Shown here: positions 8,261-16,096 of the stretch, in pieces
How the letters are laid out: every line of letters begins with the position of its first letter
How positions within the stretch are numbered: the first letter of the stretch is position 1
Program-made: the position numbers and the translations under genes
Assembly (NCBI RefSeq): GCF_000517385.1
Contig: NZ_BAUW01000037.1
Span: 1 to 37,501, forward strand
Origin: Mesobacillus boroniphilus JCM 21738
GTDB taxonomy: Bacteria > Bacillota > Bacilli > Bacillales > Cytobacillaceae
Direction: 5' to 3'
Length of the DNA stretch: 37,501 bases
Notes under the pieces: generated by a model
Database searches by the model: none
Seen by the model: only the letters and a program-made list of their open reading frames with translations
What the model was told of the DNA's origin: nothing

Positions 8261-9175
8261 ATGAAAATGTTATGCATCGATGGTGGCGGTATTAGAGGCA
8301 TTTTCCCGATTGCTATCCTGCAAGCGATAGAAGAAGAGTTTGGAAAGCCTGTGGGTGAACTCTTTGATGTAATCTCAGGCACAAGTACAGGGTCAATCAT
8401 TGCTGCTTCAGCTGCTTTGAACACCTCCATGGAAGAGATGATGGGCAGGTACGAGACTTATGGTGAAAAGATTTTTGTGCGAAAAGCCAAGATTGGTCTT
8501 TTCAAGAGTGTTTATAGTGACAGGTATTTACGCAGGCTGTTAAAACAAGCCTTCAAGGAAGTTACTCTGGGTGATATCGAAAAGCCTTTGTTGATACCCG
8601 CTGTTGATATAACCCACGGAAAACCTTATATCCATCGAACTGACTTTGGTTATTCTTCCGAAAATGAATTATCTATAAAATTGTGGGATGCTGTACTATC
8701 GTCTTGTTCAGCGCCAATCTACTTTCCGCCCAATAATGTAAACAATCAATATTTATCGATCGATGGAGGGCTATGGGCTAATAATCCATCGTTGGTTTGT
8801 GTGACGGAAGCCCTGCATCACTTTAAAACCGATTTAGCCGACATCCAGATACTATCGATTGGAACAGGCCAACAGAATATCGATTTTTCCATAGGGGAGG
8901 AAAAGTACTGGGGAATCCGACAATGGCTTCCATTCCATTTTCCGACTTTAAAGGTTATGCCGAAATTATTGGATCTGGCGATGGATTTATCTTCTGAATC
9001 AGTTACTTACCACTGCCGGCTTTTACTAGGCGACCATTACCTCAGACTGAACACAGAGCTATCAGAAGAAATTCCCTTTGATGATTTTACTAATATGGCA
9101 GAACTAAAGGACCTGGGAAAGCAGGTTTTTCAAGATAATAAACAGAAAATCGCATCTTTTTTATCGGATAAATAA
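8261..9175 (+). CDS. Patatin-like phospholipase family protein
   Basis: A 304-residue patatin-fold acyl hydrolase that should cleave acyl groups from membrane phospholipids or similar lipids. It shows the oxyanion motif DGGGIRG (residues 7-13), the nucleophile elbow GTSTG with Ser42, and the dyad Asp168 in SIDGGLWANNP. No signal peptide or membrane helix is seen, so it is probably cytosolic. GGGGG precedes the ATG at 8261; a second ATG two codons on is possible. Related proteins act as CBASS effectors (CapV), but no cyclic-nucleotide synthase lies nearby and the flanking genes have their own terminators. It is best read as a stand-alone lipase of unknown role. Confidence 0.85.
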   Translation: MKMLCIDGGGIRGIFPIAILQAIEEEFGKPVGELFDVISGTSTGSIIAASAALNTSMEEMMGRYETYGEKIFVRKAKIGLFKSVYSDRYLRRLLKQAFKEVTLGDIEKPLLIPAVDITHGKPYIHRTDFGYSSENELSIKLWDAVLSSCSAPIYFPPNNVNNQYLSIDGGLWANNPSLVCVTEALHHFKTDLADIQILSIGTGQQNIDFSIGEEKYWGIRQWLPFHFPTLKVMPKLLDLAMDLSSESVTYHCRLLLGDHYLRLNTELSEEIPFDDFTNMAELKDLGKQVFQDNKQKIASFLSDK

Positions 9176-9281
9176 GCTTTATACTGGCTAAAAAAATCTA
9201 TTTAACTTAGTCTTAAACAGAATGTGGTTTACATAGTTTTGAGATACTATGCTGTGTAAAAAAAGACAGGAGGGACTATCC

Positions 9282-9551
9282 ATGGATAAACTTGAAGTTG
9301 GCGAAGTATTCACAATTAGTGATGAGAATGATGTGGAACAAGAGGTCGAGGTGATTGGGGTTTTAACAATAGAAGGGTCTGACTATGCAGCTGTCAGTTT
9401 TGTCGAAGATCTTCAAACAGAATCGGACGAAGATATTGATATCTTTTTCTTGAAAGTAGACGAAGATGGAGATTTTGCAGCAATTGAATCTGATGATGAA
9501 TTTGAAAAGGTTTCTTCTGCATTTGATGAAATGATGAATGAAGAAGAATAA
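9282..9551 (+). CDS. DUF1292 domain-containing protein (YrzB-like)
   Basis: An 89-residue, very acidic protein of the DUF1292 family, common in Firmicutes and of unknown function. It begins MDKLEVGEVFTISDENDVEQ and is rich in Asp/Glu throughout, with the family's alternating strands and acidic C-terminal tail. The ATG at 9282 is chosen because AGGAGG lies about 8 nt upstream; the longer frame from 9249 is not supported. B. subtilis YrzB is normally next to yrrK, but that context is absent here. A terminator follows. Confidence 0.82.
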   Translation: MDKLEVGEVFTISDENDVEQEVEVIGVLTIEGSDYAAVSFVEDLQTESDEDIDIFFLKVDEDGDFAAIESDDEFEKVSSAFDEMMNEEE

Positions 9552-9559
9552 TGGGCAGA

Positions 9560-9585
9560 AGCGAGGTTATGCCTCGCTCCTTTTT
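9560..9585 (+). terminator. Terminator of the DUF1292 gene
   Basis: AGCGAGG pairs with CCTCGCT around a 5-nt loop and is followed by CC and five T. Confidence 0.75.
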
Positions 9586-9592
9586 AGGTATT

Positions 9593-9670
9593 ATGTATTA
9601 TAAAGACAAAAGAATTGTTAATAGAAGGAAATTATCCGAGTTTGTCGAATTGTTTTTTGAAAGGAGTTGA
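9593..9670 (+). CDS. Possible 25-aa leader ORF before the 9677 gene
   Basis: ATG at 9593 opens 25 codons rich in Lys/Arg/Glu (MYYKDKRIVNRRKLSEFVEL) that stop inside the ribosome site region of the next gene, in the same frame. There is only a weak AGG upstream. It could couple translation or be chance. Confidence 0.2.
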   Translation: MYYKDKRIVNRRKLSEFVELFFERS

Positions 9671-9676
9671 TTCAAA

Positions 9677-9946
9677 TTGGATAGTGTCGTTCTTGTTACC
9701 TTTAAAATAAAGGGAATTCCGATTCCTATTAAAATAGCATCTACTAACGAACCAAGCAGGGAGCAAATACTTAAGAAAATTTCAGATTTAGCAAACAGAT
9801 ATGACTTATCAGGCGAAATCCAATTCAAGAAGCTCCTCAAGGAAAACGGCCATAAAATGTATATCTATGAAATTGGCGACAAGAAGTGCATGGTACTGGT
9901 AGAAAGGCTCGAGAAAATAAAAGAGTTTGAAGAAAAAAGCTCCTAG
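9677..9946 (+). CDS. Hypothetical protein (89 aa)
   Basis: An 89-residue protein of unrecognised family. TTG at 9677 has AAAGGAG about 10 nt upstream. The composition is a normal soluble alpha/beta type: an N-terminal strand pair (VVLVTFKIKGIPIPIKI), a helix with SREQILKKISDLANRY, and a charged Lys/Glu-rich C terminus. No signal peptide or membrane segment is seen. A CTCCTAG/CTAGGAG hairpin without T-run follows the stop. Regular codon use and a good ribosome site support a real gene. Confidence 0.6.
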   Translation: MDSVVLVTFKIKGIPIPIKIASTNEPSREQILKKISDLANRYDLSGEIQFKKLLKENGHKMYIYEIGDKKCMVLVERLEKIKEFEEKSS

Positions 9947-10095
9947 TACTGCAACTGCTAGGAGTGTGTCTGCTATTCGTGTGTTTAGCCCAAGGGACTA
10001 GCTTCAATAACACTCCCCAAAACCCTTTTTAGCTTTCATAATGAACGGAATCTCTCGTGAATTGAAAGAAGGAATGTTTGTCGATTTTAAAGGGA

Positions 10096-10122
10096 AAGGA
10101 AGCCAATAGCGGCTTCCTTCTT
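10096..10122. terminator. Shared terminator between convergent genes
   Basis: AAGGAAGCC and GGCTTCCTT form a 9-bp stem with a 6-nt loop. T-rich stretches on both sides suggest bidirectional use, mainly for the minus-strand GH18 gene whose stop codon adjoins it. Confidence 0.65.
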
Positions 10123-11270
10123 TATTTCCTAATATAGTATCGAGGATCTTCCTGTTTCTTTAATTCCCCTGAGATCAAAGCCGTTGCACTGTGATTCCCT
10201 TTAGCATCAAGACCTGTCTCCCAAACCATCATGCCGCCCAACTGATGCGAGAGTGCAAGATTTGTTTTCTTTTTCAATGTGGAATGGCCATTATAATGGT
10301 ATGTTGTCCCATTCATATCAACCTGATCCTTTCCGGCATTATCAGGATGATGATTGATAAGAGCTTCGTATGACACCTGTTTGATCGCAGGGTCCTCAGG
10401 CTGCGCATATAGCGGCACACCCAGGACGAGTTTCTTCCTTGAAAATCCATACTGGTCGAAAAGTTTTGTCCAGTAGGCCACTATATTAACAGAATAAGAG
10501 TAAGGCGATAAATTCGCAGCGTTATACTCTCCATCCCATTGGCCATCATAAGCCATCAAATTGACATGATCAAAGTACTTGAACATGGATGGCTCCAACA
10601 CGACAGATTGAATTTCAGTTCCTGTTACGCTGTGCACCTTGGCATTTACAGCGATGGACAATTCCTTACCGTTTGATTTCAGCTGTTCACTTAATTCTTT
10701 TGCAAAAACAGCCAGATTTTGAGCATCTTCTGTTGAGCGAGGGTGCTCAAAATCGATATCTATGCCATCTAGCTTTTCTTTTTTTGCAAAACTAACAAGC
10801 TCGTGAACTAGTTTTTTTCTTGAAACAGAGTTAGAGATGGCTGCCTTGAAGTAATCATAAGATTCCCCGCCCTTGATATGGTACCAGCCGCCGATTGCCA
10901 GCATAACCTTCGTATCGTGTTTTTGCGCGTTAGTAACAATCGCTCTTAAATTTTTGACAGCATGATCTCCATTCATTAACAGGCTGCCATCCGAGTTTGG
11001 ATGGGCGAAGGAAAAAATTACATGAGTCAGGTTTTTATAATCGATCTCTTCTGGCTTCCTGAAATCCTGGACATAGCCAATCAAAACCTTTGCTTTTTGC
11101 TTTTTCAATTGTGGTTCTTTTTTAAGTCCAGGTATTTTGGTTGAATGTGCTGCTTCAGCGCTGGCTGCCATCGTCTTGCTTTTTTGCGTATTTGAATAGA
11201 GTGTTCCAGATATAAAACCGCCCACGAAGGTGAGGATAATGACCATCAGGGGCAGGATGCTTATTTTCAT
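10122..11270 (-). CDS. Glycoside hydrolase family 18 (chitinase-like) protein, membrane-anchored or secreted
   Basis: A 382-residue protein with an N-terminal hydrophobic segment (residues 5-26), then a Lys-rich linker and a GH18 barrel from about residue 60. The catalytic DGIDIDFE motif lies at 168-175 with Glu175 as acid. SFAHPNSDGSL and MLAIGGWY are typical GH18 strands, and MVWETGLD is the last barrel strand. GH18 enzymes cleave chitin, N-acetylglucosamine polymers or peptidoglycan-like glycans; in Bacillus such single-domain forms often act on cell wall or spore cortex. No LysM or carbohydrate-binding module is present. Good AGGAGG site 7 nt before ATG. The signal segment may be cleaved or act as an anchor. 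Confidence 0.87.
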   Translation of the reverse strand: MKISILPLMVIILTFVGGFISGTLYSNTQKSKTMAASAEAAHSTKIPGLKKEPQLKKQKAKVLIGYVQDFRKPEEIDYKNLTHVIFSFAHPNSDGSLLMNGDHAVKNLRAIVTNAQKHDTKVMLAIGGWYHIKGGESYDYFKAAISNSVSRKKLVHELVSFAKKEKLDGIDIDFEHPRSTEDAQNLAVFAKELSEQLKSNGKELSIAVNAKVHSVTGTEIQSVVLEPSMFKYFDHVNLMAYDGQWDGEYNAANLSPYSYSVNIVAYWTKLFDQYGFSRKKLVLGVPLYAQPEDPAIKQVSYEALINHHPDNAGKDQVDMNGTTYHYNGHSTLKKKTNLALSHQLGGMMVWETGLDAKGNHSATALISGELKKQEDPRYYIRK

Positions 11271-11423
11271 AAGAGATTCCTCCTGAGTTTAATCAACCTC
11301 AAAATTGTAACAGAGAATACAACTTTATAGCTGTGGAAATATCAACCTATGTCTTATACCGATGGATTAATAATCGGGGAGCGGGGAATATAATAAATAT
11401 ACTTGATGATAGGAGCGGAAGAT

Positions 11424-12215
11424 ATGGACCCAAAGTTAGTAAGAGCTGGGAGTACGGAAATGAGTTTTATTGATGAAGGCAAAGGAGATCCAATCGCCCT
11501 CATACATGGATTTGCAGGCAGCAAGCACTATTGGGATAAAATCATTCCCGAATTGGCCAACGAGCATAGAGTCATCGCCCTCGACCTTCCTGGACACGGA
11601 GAATCAGAGATGGGGAAGGACAGATATTCCATTGAGGATATTGCCAGTACAATTAAAGAATTATTGGATCAGCTAGGGTTGGATAAGGTAACAATGTTCG
11701 GTCATTCACTGGGCGGATATATCACCCTGGCATTTGCCGAGTTATACCCACAGTACTTAAAAGCTTTCTCTTTGGTACACTCAACAGCAAATCCGGATTC
11801 AGAAGAAGCGAAGGAAGCCCGGGAAAACAATGCAAAGAAGATTCAGGAAGAGGGAACTGGAGCATTCATCGAAGGACTTTCCAGCAAGCTCTTTTCTCCT
11901 GATAACACAGAAGTGAATGCGAAGGAAATGGAAGAGACAGTCAAAATCGGCATGATGACCAAGGTGGATGGGCTTGTCAGTGCATTGATGGCGATGAAGG
12001 ATCGACCTGAAAGGAATAAAGTGTTAGAGGAAACGGAACTTCCTGTGCTCCTGATTGCTGGTGAACAGGACCAAATTATCCCTCCTGAAAAAACATTTAC
12101 TGTATCGAGACAAAATATTGAAAAGAAAGTCATTCATAATTCCGGCCATATGAGCATGTATGAACAACCGGATGAACTTGTTAAGGTGATTAAAGATTTC
12201 CTTGCAAAAGTTTAA
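11424..12215 (+). CDS. Alpha/beta hydrolase
   Basis: A 263-residue alpha/beta-hydrolase fold enzyme with the usual HGFAGSKHYW oxyanion loop, the nucleophile elbow GHSLGG (Ser95), an acidic residue in the AGEQDQIIP turn, and catalytic His in HNSGHMSMYEQP. It is a typical cytosolic esterase or hydrolase with no specific substrate signature. ATG at 11424 is chosen because AGGAG lies 8 nt upstream; the frame extends to 11403 without a site. The gene ends in a strong terminator whose T-run is the start of the repeat. Confidence 0.88.
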   Translation: MDPKLVRAGSTEMSFIDEGKGDPIALIHGFAGSKHYWDKIIPELANEHRVIALDLPGHGESEMGKDRYSIEDIASTIKELLDQLGLDKVTMFGHSLGGYITLAFAELYPQYLKAFSLVHSTANPDSEEAKEARENNAKKIQEEGTGAFIEGLSSKLFSPDNTEVNAKEMEETVKIGMMTKVDGLVSALMAMKDRPERNKVLEETELPVLLIAGEQDQIIPPEKTFTVSRQNIEKKVIHNSGHMSMYEQPDELVKVIKDFLAKV

Positions 12216-12227
12216 CGAGTCAAAACA

Positions 12228-12255
12228 GCCTGTCCACTTAGGGCAGGCATTTTTT
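12228..12255 (+). terminator. Terminator of the alpha/beta hydrolase
   Basis: GCCTGTCC pairs with GGGCAGGC (one G-T pair), followed by A and six T. The T-run is shared with the 5' end of the repeat. Confidence 0.85.
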
Positions 12256-12437
12256 ATTGGTTAGGAAACTATAAAATTTATTTAGTTGTGGATAACTACA
12301 TGTAGTATTCTTAATCTAGCTCCAGCGCCTAGCCCCTCGAGTCGCTTCGGTCCGCCCAATGAAGTCAAAAAACGACTTCACTGGTCGGCTCTCCAGCGCT
12401 TGTCGGGGCTGAACAAGGCGCTTGCGCTTTTTGTTCT
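12250..12437 (+). repeat. Structured dispersed intergenic repeat (about 190 bp)
   Basis: This non-coding stretch starts with 30 bp repeated exactly (inverted) at bases 1-30 and ends with 16 bp repeated exactly (inverted) at 37486-37501. Its 3' two thirds are GC-rich and highly structured: TGAAGTC/GACTTCA forms a perfect hairpin at 12360-12380, flanked by CCGCCCA/TGGTCGG, and outer arms AGCGCC/GGCGCT and AGCCCC/GGGGCT can pair. The core (beginning CTAGCTCCAGCGCCTAGC) resembles, from memory, intergenic repeats common in Bacillaceae genomes; I know no established function. No open frame or transposase is present. The downstream pseudogene begins directly at its 3' edge. Confidence 0.75.
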
Positions 12438-13030
12438 TTGAAGTTCGTGAGTGTTAAAATGTATTACAGCACGTGGATATGGGATCTTTTGGTTGACAGA
12501 ATTGTTTTAGATGGACACACAATCGTGATTCCGATGCTTGCCTGTCCTGCACCTGAAGTGATGCTGCCGTATATTGGCGCAAGGACAAGCAAAATCCGAA
12601 TAGGTTCTGGCGCTGTATTGCTTCCACACTACAAACCGTTTAAAGTGGCGGAGCATTATAATTTGCTTGCAATACTGTTCCCAGACCGGATTGATATCGG
12701 AATCGGCCGTGCTCCAGGAGGGTCTGCAGAAGTCACCCATGCTTTGTCAGATAACTTCCTGCAAAACGTTTGGAAACTTCCAGAATCATTGAAAGAATTG
12801 CTTCATTATGTGAATAATGATCACCCAGAAGGAAGCGAATTAGCAAAAATAAAGGCATCTTCCTTACCAGATGTCCGTCCAGAATCATAGGGAATCCTAA
12901 GCAAGTAAAAGATAGATTGCTCGAATTGCACAAGAAGTATAACCCTGATGAAATCATGATCCTGACCATCACGTATTCACCTGAGGACCGAATAAGGTCA
13001 TATGAATTAATAGCCGGAGAAACTCTTTAG
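12438..13030 (+). pseudogene. Decayed LLM class flavin-dependent oxidoreductase
   Basis: A remnant of a second luciferase-like oxidoreductase. The first frame (to about 12890) contains RTSKIRIGSGAVLLPHYKPF and LFPDRIDIGIGRAPGGSAEV, matching the family core. It then breaks, and a different frame gives IGNPKQVKDRLLELHKKYN to GETL, the family C terminus, ending at 13030. About 195 of roughly 340 residues remain; the true N terminus and more than 100 central residues are missing, so a one-base repair would not restore it. The nominal TTG start lies at the edge of the repeat and has no proper ribosome site. It is paralogous to the gene at 119-1135. Confidence 0.8.
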
Positions 13031-13061
13031 GACAGCGGTTGAACCATTGTTTACTAACCTC

Positions 13062-13089
13062 TTAACAAATCTTCCATTTAAGGTATAAT
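13062..13089 (+). promoter_or_regulatory. Sigma-A type promoter of yebC
   Basis: TTAACA, a 16-bp spacer and a perfect TATAAT lie 77 bp upstream of the yebC start. A GC-containing imperfect hairpin (AGCTGC/GCAGCT arms) follows in the leader. Confidence 0.6.
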
Positions 13090-13165
13090 ATTATCTGTGA
13101 GCAGCTGCTGCAACATGTATATAACATTGCAGCTATCTGATATAAGTTGAAAGAGAGTGAAATTT

Positions 13166-13882
13166 ATGGGTCGTAAATGGAACAACATTAAAGAAAAGAA
13201 AGCGTCCAAGGATGCAAACACAAGCAGGGTTTATTCAAAATTCGCACTTGAGATTTATGTTGCAGCCAGACAAGGTGAACCAAATCCAGAGTCCAACCAG
13301 GCGCTGAAATTCGTCCTCGAAAGAGCGAAGACATATAATGTACCAAGAGTCATTATTGACCGTGCAATCGATAAAGCTAAGGGCGGAGCTGAAGAAAATT
13401 ACCAGGAGCTTCGATACGAGGGCTTCGGTCCAAATGGTTCAATGGTGATCGTTGATGCGCTTACAAACAATGTAAACCGTACGGCTTCCAATGTGCGTGC
13501 TGCTTTTGGTAAGAACGGCGGCAACATGGGAGTAGCTGGTTCCGTATCTTATATGTTCGACAAAACGGCGGTAATTGGTTTTGAAGGAAAGTCCGCTGAT
13601 GAAGCACTTGAAATTTTGATGGAAGCGGATGTTGATGCACGCGATATCCTTGAAGAAGATGAATCCATCATTATTTATGGTGAGCCTGAACAATTCCACG
13701 CTATCCAGGAAGCTTTCAGGAATGCCGGTATCACTGATTTTACTGTTGCTGAACTGACAATGCTGCCTCAGAACGAGGTTACTCTTGACGAAGAAACACA
13801 GGAACAATTCGAGAGGCTTATTGATGCGCTGGAAGATTTAGAGGATGTCCAGCAGGTATATCATAATGTGGATTTAGTTTAA
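13166..13882 (+). CDS. YebC/PmpR family protein (YeeI-like)
   Basis: A 238-residue member of the YebC family, long called a transcriptional regulator and more recently linked to ribosome function at difficult (proline-rich) sequences. The start [20 protein letters not shown] is the variant N terminus typical of Bacilli YeeI. Family segments include [20 protein letters not shown], in part ([13 protein letters not shown]), and FGKNGGNMG. It has the usual three-domain length. ATG at 13166 is preferred over the in-frame GTG at 13157 because the protein then starts as in relatives, with GAAAGAGAG upstream. Monocistronic: own promoter and strong terminator. Confidence 0.92.
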   Translation: MGRKWNNIKEKKASKDANTSRVYSKFALEIYVAARQGEPNPESNQALKFVLERAKTYNVPRVIIDRAIDKAKGGAEENYQELRYEGFGPNGSMVIVDALTNNVNRTASNVRAAFGKNGGNMGVAGSVSYMFDKTAVIGFEGKSADEALEILMEADVDARDILEEDESIIIYGEPEQFHAIQEAFRNAGITDFTVAELTMLPQNEVTLDEETQEQFERLIDALEDLEDVQQVYHNVDLV

Positions 13883-13899
13883 TAGAATTTTTATACAAA

Positions 13900-13934
13900 A
13901 CAGACCCATTCTATAAAGGAGTGGGTCTGTTTTT
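13900..13934 (+). terminator. Terminator of yebC
   Basis: A perfect 9-bp stem (ACAGACCCA / TGGGTCTGT) with a 13-nt loop and four further T. Confidence 0.88.
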
Positions 13935-13937
13935 GGA

Positions 13938-14015
13938 CAGCATGATCAATCCAATTCCAGGGACGCCTGCTGTTCCGATACTTGCCAGTGTCGCAGTCAA
14001 TATGACGGTCAATAC
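13938..14015 (-). pseudogene. Remnant of a dicarboxylate/glutamate:cation symporter (SDF/DAACS)
   Basis: Minus-strand translation contains TATLASIGTAGVPGIGLIML, very close to the conserved TATxASIGTAGVPGAG signature of GltP/DctA-type symporters. Only about 26 codons survive; upstream the sequence is AT-rich without similarity, and downstream the frame runs into the yebC terminator. It is a fossil of a larger gene. Confidence 0.7.
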
Positions 14016-14069
14016 ATAACTATTATAATTTATTTTTATTAACTTTATTTCGGAAAGCAGTGATATATA

Positions 14070-14641
14070 GTGGATGTTCAAGATAAATGGAATCAACAAT
14101 ATATGGATAAGCTGACTAACCAGACTACTCCAGAACCAAATAAAAGATTACAAGAGATGGCTTCTTACTTGAACGGAGGAACTGCAATCGACTTTGCCTC
14201 AGGACTGGGAGGCAATAGCTTCTTCCTGGCAGAGCTAGGCTATAACATCACAGCTATTGATATTTCTGACATTGCTATTAACTATGTTCAAGAGCTGGCA
14301 GCCAAACGAGGTTGAATATTACGGCTAGAGTAGCCGATCTCACGAAAGAAAAAAATGATTTAACCAGCTGTAGGTACGATTTAGCGGTAATGACATATTA
14401 CCTGGAACGTTCTCTATTTCCACTAGTAAAACAAGTGATCAAAGATGATGGATATTTATTCTTCGAAACGTTCTACAAACAAAAAGCAGCAGGGAATGAA
14501 CATATTTCAAATCAATATAAGCTGGAGTCGAATGAGCTCCTTAAGGAATTCAGCGAGTGGAAGATTCTCTTTTTTGAGGAAAATGAGCAGGAAGGACGAC
14601 AGACAATTTTTTGCCAAAAAATACAGAAATCAATCGGTTAA
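14070..14641 (+). pseudogene. Class I SAM-dependent methyltransferase, single frameshift
   Basis: Two frames overlapping by 4 bp together make about 190 residues. The first contains the SAM-binding motif I as AIDFASGLGGNSFFLAELGY and motif II acidic NITAIDIS; the second begins NITARVADLTKE and contains the later strands (FDLAVMTYYLE-like YDLAVMTYYLERSLFPL) and DDGYLFFETFYK. Adding one base at GGTT (14310-14313) restores AAKRGLNITARVADL. The missing base fits the homopolymer losses elsewhere. The start is GTG at 14070, with weak GGAAAG upstream; ATG at 14076 would not change the domain. Substrate unknown; the fold resembles TehB-like small methyltransferases. Confidence 0.75.
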
Positions 14642-14737
14642 GAATGTCATATCCCTATTTGTAGAACATAAATAATAAGGAGTATCAAAAGGAGATATTT
14701 GTCATAAGATAGTTAAGATGAAAAAGGGTGGGTTGCT

Positions 14738-15697
14738 ATGTACAATATCCTGTTGTTTACGGATTCAGGGGTAGATGATTCATTGGCTCTGATGTATGCC
14801 TTGCTTCATCCGGAACTTAATGTTGTGGGGGTAGTTACCGGGTACGGGAATATCACAAAAGAGCAGGCAATAAATAATACAGCCTATTTATTGCAGCTGG
14901 GAGAAAGAGAGGATATTCCGATCATCGCCGGTGCATCGGGCCCTTTATCTGGTGAACTGGCTACCTTTTATCCGGAGATACATGGACCAGATGGGCTTGG
15001 TCCGATCAGGCCCCCAGAGGATTTGGGAGAAGTAGAGGTATATGATATTGATAAAATCCTTGAAATTGTTAATCAGCACCCTGAAAACCTGGTAATCGTA
15101 GGAGTCGGGAGACAAACGGAACTGGCAATCCCATTTATCTTATATGGCGAGGAAGCATTCAAAACAGTCAGTGCTGTTTATATCATGGGTGGGGCGTTCC
15201 TCGTTCCTGGCAATGTCACAGCTGAAGCCGAGGCGAATTTTTATGCCGATCCAATTGCGGCTAATCAAGTGCTGGAAAAGGCAAGAAATGTATTCTTGCA
15301 CCCGCTCAACATTACCAATAAAGCCATCATTCCTCCAGCAGTAATAGATTATCTTGCACAAAACAGCCAGACTCCTTTTAAAGATCTGATTAAACCTGTC
15401 TACGATTATTATTTCGAAGCGTATAAAAAGAATGTCCCAGGAATCCAGGGTGCGCCTCTCCATGATGTCATCACATTAAGTGCCCTCGTGAACAAAAATC
15501 TGGTGAAATACCTGCCAAGACGAGTTACCGTTGAATTGTTTGGCGGGGCACGAGGTAAAAGTATGGCAGACTTCAGGCCAAAGCCTGAGCAGGAACCTGA
15601 AGATCAACTAGATTGGATAGGCATGGAAGCAGACATACCAGCTTTTATTGAAGATTTTACCCTCGTTTTCATGGGGGATACGGAATCGAAAAATTAG
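14738..15697 (+). CDS. Inosine-uridine preferring nucleoside hydrolase
   Basis: A 319-residue nucleoside N-ribohydrolase (IunH family) that cleaves the ribose-base bond of nucleosides using a Ca2+ ion. The N-terminal FTDSGVDDSLAL motif supplies calcium ligands (Asp9, Asp13, Asp14). AVYIMGGAFLVPGNVTAEAE, in part (IMGGAFLVPGNVT), and FYADPIAA are core motifs, and the late Asp appears in APLHDVITLSAL. Length is normal and there is no signal peptide. GGGTGGG upstream of ATG at 14738. Its position next to a methyltransferase says nothing specific, but NCS2 purine/pyrimidine permease at 33.7 kb could feed the same salvage route. Confidence 0.9.
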   Translation: MYNILLFTDSGVDDSLALMYALLHPELNVVGVVTGYGNITKEQAINNTAYLLQLGEREDIPIIAGASGPLSGELATFYPEIHGPDGLGPIRPPEDLGEVEVYDIDKILEIVNQHPENLVIVGVGRQTELAIPFILYGEEAFKTVSAVYIMGGAFLVPGNVTAEAEANFYADPIAANQVLEKARNVFLHPLNITNKAIIPPAVIDYLAQNSQTPFKDLIKPVYDYYFEAYKKNVPGIQGAPLHDVITLSALVNKNLVKYLPRRVTVELFGGARGKSMADFRPKPEQEPEDQLDWIGMEADIPAFIEDFTLVFMGDTESKN

Positions 15698-15702
15698 ACA
15701 AA

Positions 15703-15736
15703 AAGAACTCCCATTGATGAAAGGGAGTTCTTTTTT
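15703..15736 (+). terminator. Terminator of the nucleoside hydrolase
   Basis: A perfect 10-bp stem (AAGAACTCCC / GGGAGTTCTT) followed by a T-run just after the stop codon. Confidence 0.9.
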
Positions 15737-15812
15737 GAGTTGAGACTATAGGCTTTGATTTACTTCTTTGTACTTTTTCCTATTGGCATTAGAGTACAGC
15801 ATCACTAAAATG

Positions 15813-15991
15813 CTAGAGGTAAATTATGTTCAGTGGAAAATCCAGACCATCCATTGTCCTGAACGCCATCGTGGCTGCAAGCCAGGCAGGGCTCCCGGTA
15901 GCAATATACATCAAAACATTAATTACGATTAAATCCATAAAGGTTCCTAGATCTGAAAATGCTTTTACAAAAGAAAAACTTTGCGGTTCAT
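15813..15991 (-). pseudogene. N-terminal remnant of an MFS transporter
   Basis: On the minus strand AAAGGGAGA precedes ATG at 15991 (MNRKVF...), which soon shifts frame. The neighbouring frame continues KAFSDLGTFMDLIVINVLMY and IATGSPAWLAATMAFRTMDG, the pattern of the first two helices of a major facilitator transporter. It then ends after about 60 residues at a stop at 15813. More than 80 percent of a typical MFS protein is missing. The identification rests on pattern resemblance only. Confidence 0.5.
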
Positions 15992-16096
15992 AGAATCTCC
16001 CTTTATCATGAGGTAGTATAGTTATTCTGTTTAATTTTAAAAATTTCGAATTTACTTCGCAATACGAAATACAGAATAAAAGGAGGGACTTACATA

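Noticed and set aside
8261..9175. CBASS defence operon around the patatin gene
   Set aside because: No cyclic oligonucleotide synthase, E1/E2 or JAB gene lies adjacent; flanking genes are unrelated and terminator-separated.
10041..10109. Short plus frame (22 codons) before the shared terminator
   Set aside because: No ribosome site, no recognised family, and it overlaps the terminator stem.
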